64,000 nucleotides of DNA from CAZXEJ01 sp964639895 (lineage in GTDB: Bacteria; Desulfobacterota_D; UBA1144; Nemesobacterales; JADFKM01). Position 1 is the stretch's first letter. Each line of letters opens with the position of its first letter. Made by a program: the position numbers and the translations under genes. Below the pieces are notes generated by a model. It worked only from the letters and a program-made list of their open reading frames with translations. It was not told the origin of the DNA and did not search any database. The stretch is from positions 18,062 to 82,061 of the forward strand of contig CAZXEJ010000003.1 of the NCBI GenBank assembly GCA_964639895.1, in the 5' to 3' direction. Of this stretch, positions 63,409 to 64,000 are shown in pieces.

Positions 63409-64000
63409 ATGAAATGCCCCAAGTGTGGCTACAACAACGTCGATTGGGCCGAAAGCTGCAAGAAGTGCCGAACTAAGCTCGTGCCGAAGTTCATGAAGAG
63501 GTCGTTTTCGGCCGGTGGTTTCCCGTTCAGAAGGGCCAGGCGTACCGAGCCGTCGGCCCCAGGAGCCGGACGGCTGGGCGGTGGAGGGACCACGCAGTCA
63601 CCGCAGGGGGCTGGCGGAGAGCTGCCCGGAGTGCCGCCTCCTTCGTCCCCTACGCCGTCCGATGCGGCGCGGCAAGGAGGGGCGCTTCCCACACCCGTAC
63701 CCGGCACTGAGCTCGGTCCGGGCAGGACCGAGCCCCCAGTGGGCGGTACCCCTTTCACGACGGTTGACGATGTCGCACCGGATGAGCGGCTGTTGGACGA
63801 AGACGCCGTTCTCTTCGGTGACACGGTGGTTCCCCACCTTGCGGGGTTGGGGTCGAGATTCGCCGCCTTCGTGCTCGACAACGTGTTCCTGTCCGTACTG
63901 ACCGGCGTCACCATGTACGTCACCCTCAGGTTCGCCGGAAGCCGCGGCGAGATGTTGCTTCCCATGGCTACGCCGCTTTACTTTGTCCTGTCCGTGCTAT
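63409..64000 (+). CDS. RDD-family membrane protein with zinc ribbon (partial, runs off the window)
   Basis: At least 197 residues, truncated by the window end. It begins with a zinc ribbon (CPKCGYNN, then CKKC). A long Pro/Gly-rich linker follows (about 45-120). Then an RDD domain begins with AGLGSRFAAFVLDNVF, where the Arg and Asp of the family motif are visible, and helices follow. RDD proteins are poorly defined; some are sodium/proton antiporters. The ATG at 63409 is the first Met of the zinc ribbon. Confidence 0.8.
   Translation, partial: MKCPKCGYNNVDWAESCKKCRTKLVPKFMKRSFSAGGFPFRRARRTEPSAPGAGRLGGGGTTQSPQGAGGELPGVPPPSSPTPSDAARQGGALPTPVPGTELGPGRTEPPVGGTPFTTVDDVAPDERLLDEDAVLFGDTVVPHLAGLGSRFAAFVLDNVFLSVLTGVTMYVTLRFAGSRGEMLLPMATPLYFVLSVL

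Overview
The window looks like chromosomal DNA from a GC-rich, Gram-negative-type bacterium. An outer membrane is implied by a BamD-like lipoprotein, a DegP/HtrA protease, prolipoprotein signal peptidase and periplasmic thiol and heme proteins. A sigma-54 activator, NuoM, a di-heme peroxidase and a SCO1 protein fit a free-living respiratory organism. ATA (Ile) and AGG (Arg) codons are common despite the high GC, and an archaeal-type CDC48 ATPase and a THI4 thiazole synthase are present. I would guess a deep lineage near the former Deltaproteobacteria, but the sequence alone does not fix this. I see no phage, insertion sequence or CRISPR array.

Layout: 1-9.1 kb holds an MBL hydrolase-purB pair, SCO1 with a broken PCuAC copper chaperone, a Pro-Arg-His tRNA cluster and a heterodimeric ABC exporter. 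9.1-18.1 kb holds a Cys-rich Mrr-like protein, a DipZ-type thioredoxin and a minus-strand run cdc48-prepilin peptidase-histidine kinase-NtrC regulator. 18.5-27.7 kb has argJ, recO, mgtE and obg on the minus strand, then alanine dehydrogenase, an ACT protein, peptide deformylase and two lipoproteins on the plus strand, then dksA. 27.8-34.8 kb has a DMT transporter, hemA-hemC, a molybdopterin oxidoreductase and a tightly overlapping pterin operon (two PTPS genes, folE, an SDR). 36-39.2 kb has a solitary nuoM and a di-heme peroxidase. 40.3-45.4 kb is a plus-strand run (two unknown genes, acyl-CoA ligase, lspA, riboflavin synthase, aroK, tRNA-Leu). 45.4-64 kb has a methyltransferase, MoeB-rhodanese, a class V aminotransferase, trpF-trpB-trpA-DHH, htrA-ridA-DUF6775-like, THI4, MBL and SAM-hydrolase genes, a Dsb protein, and an RDD protein cut by the window edge.

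By my gene calls about 23% of the window (roughly 14.5 kb) lies between genes, which is high for a bacterium. Many gaps carry good sigma-70-type promoters with 16-18 bp spacers. At least three promoters place the start site within a few bases of the start codon, which suggests leaderless mRNAs.

Most noteworthy: the pterin operon with two CX5HGH-type PTPS paralogues and a palindrome at its promoter; a THI4 with cysteine at the sulfur-donor position; an ABC exporter whose catalytic-type NBD lacks about 33 residues of its helical subdomain; a degenerate PCuAC gene beside SCO1; an operator-like palindrome in the promoter spacer of the MBL-purB operon; and a chain of hairpins between nuoM and the peroxidase gene. 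I found no clear novel defence or mobile system.
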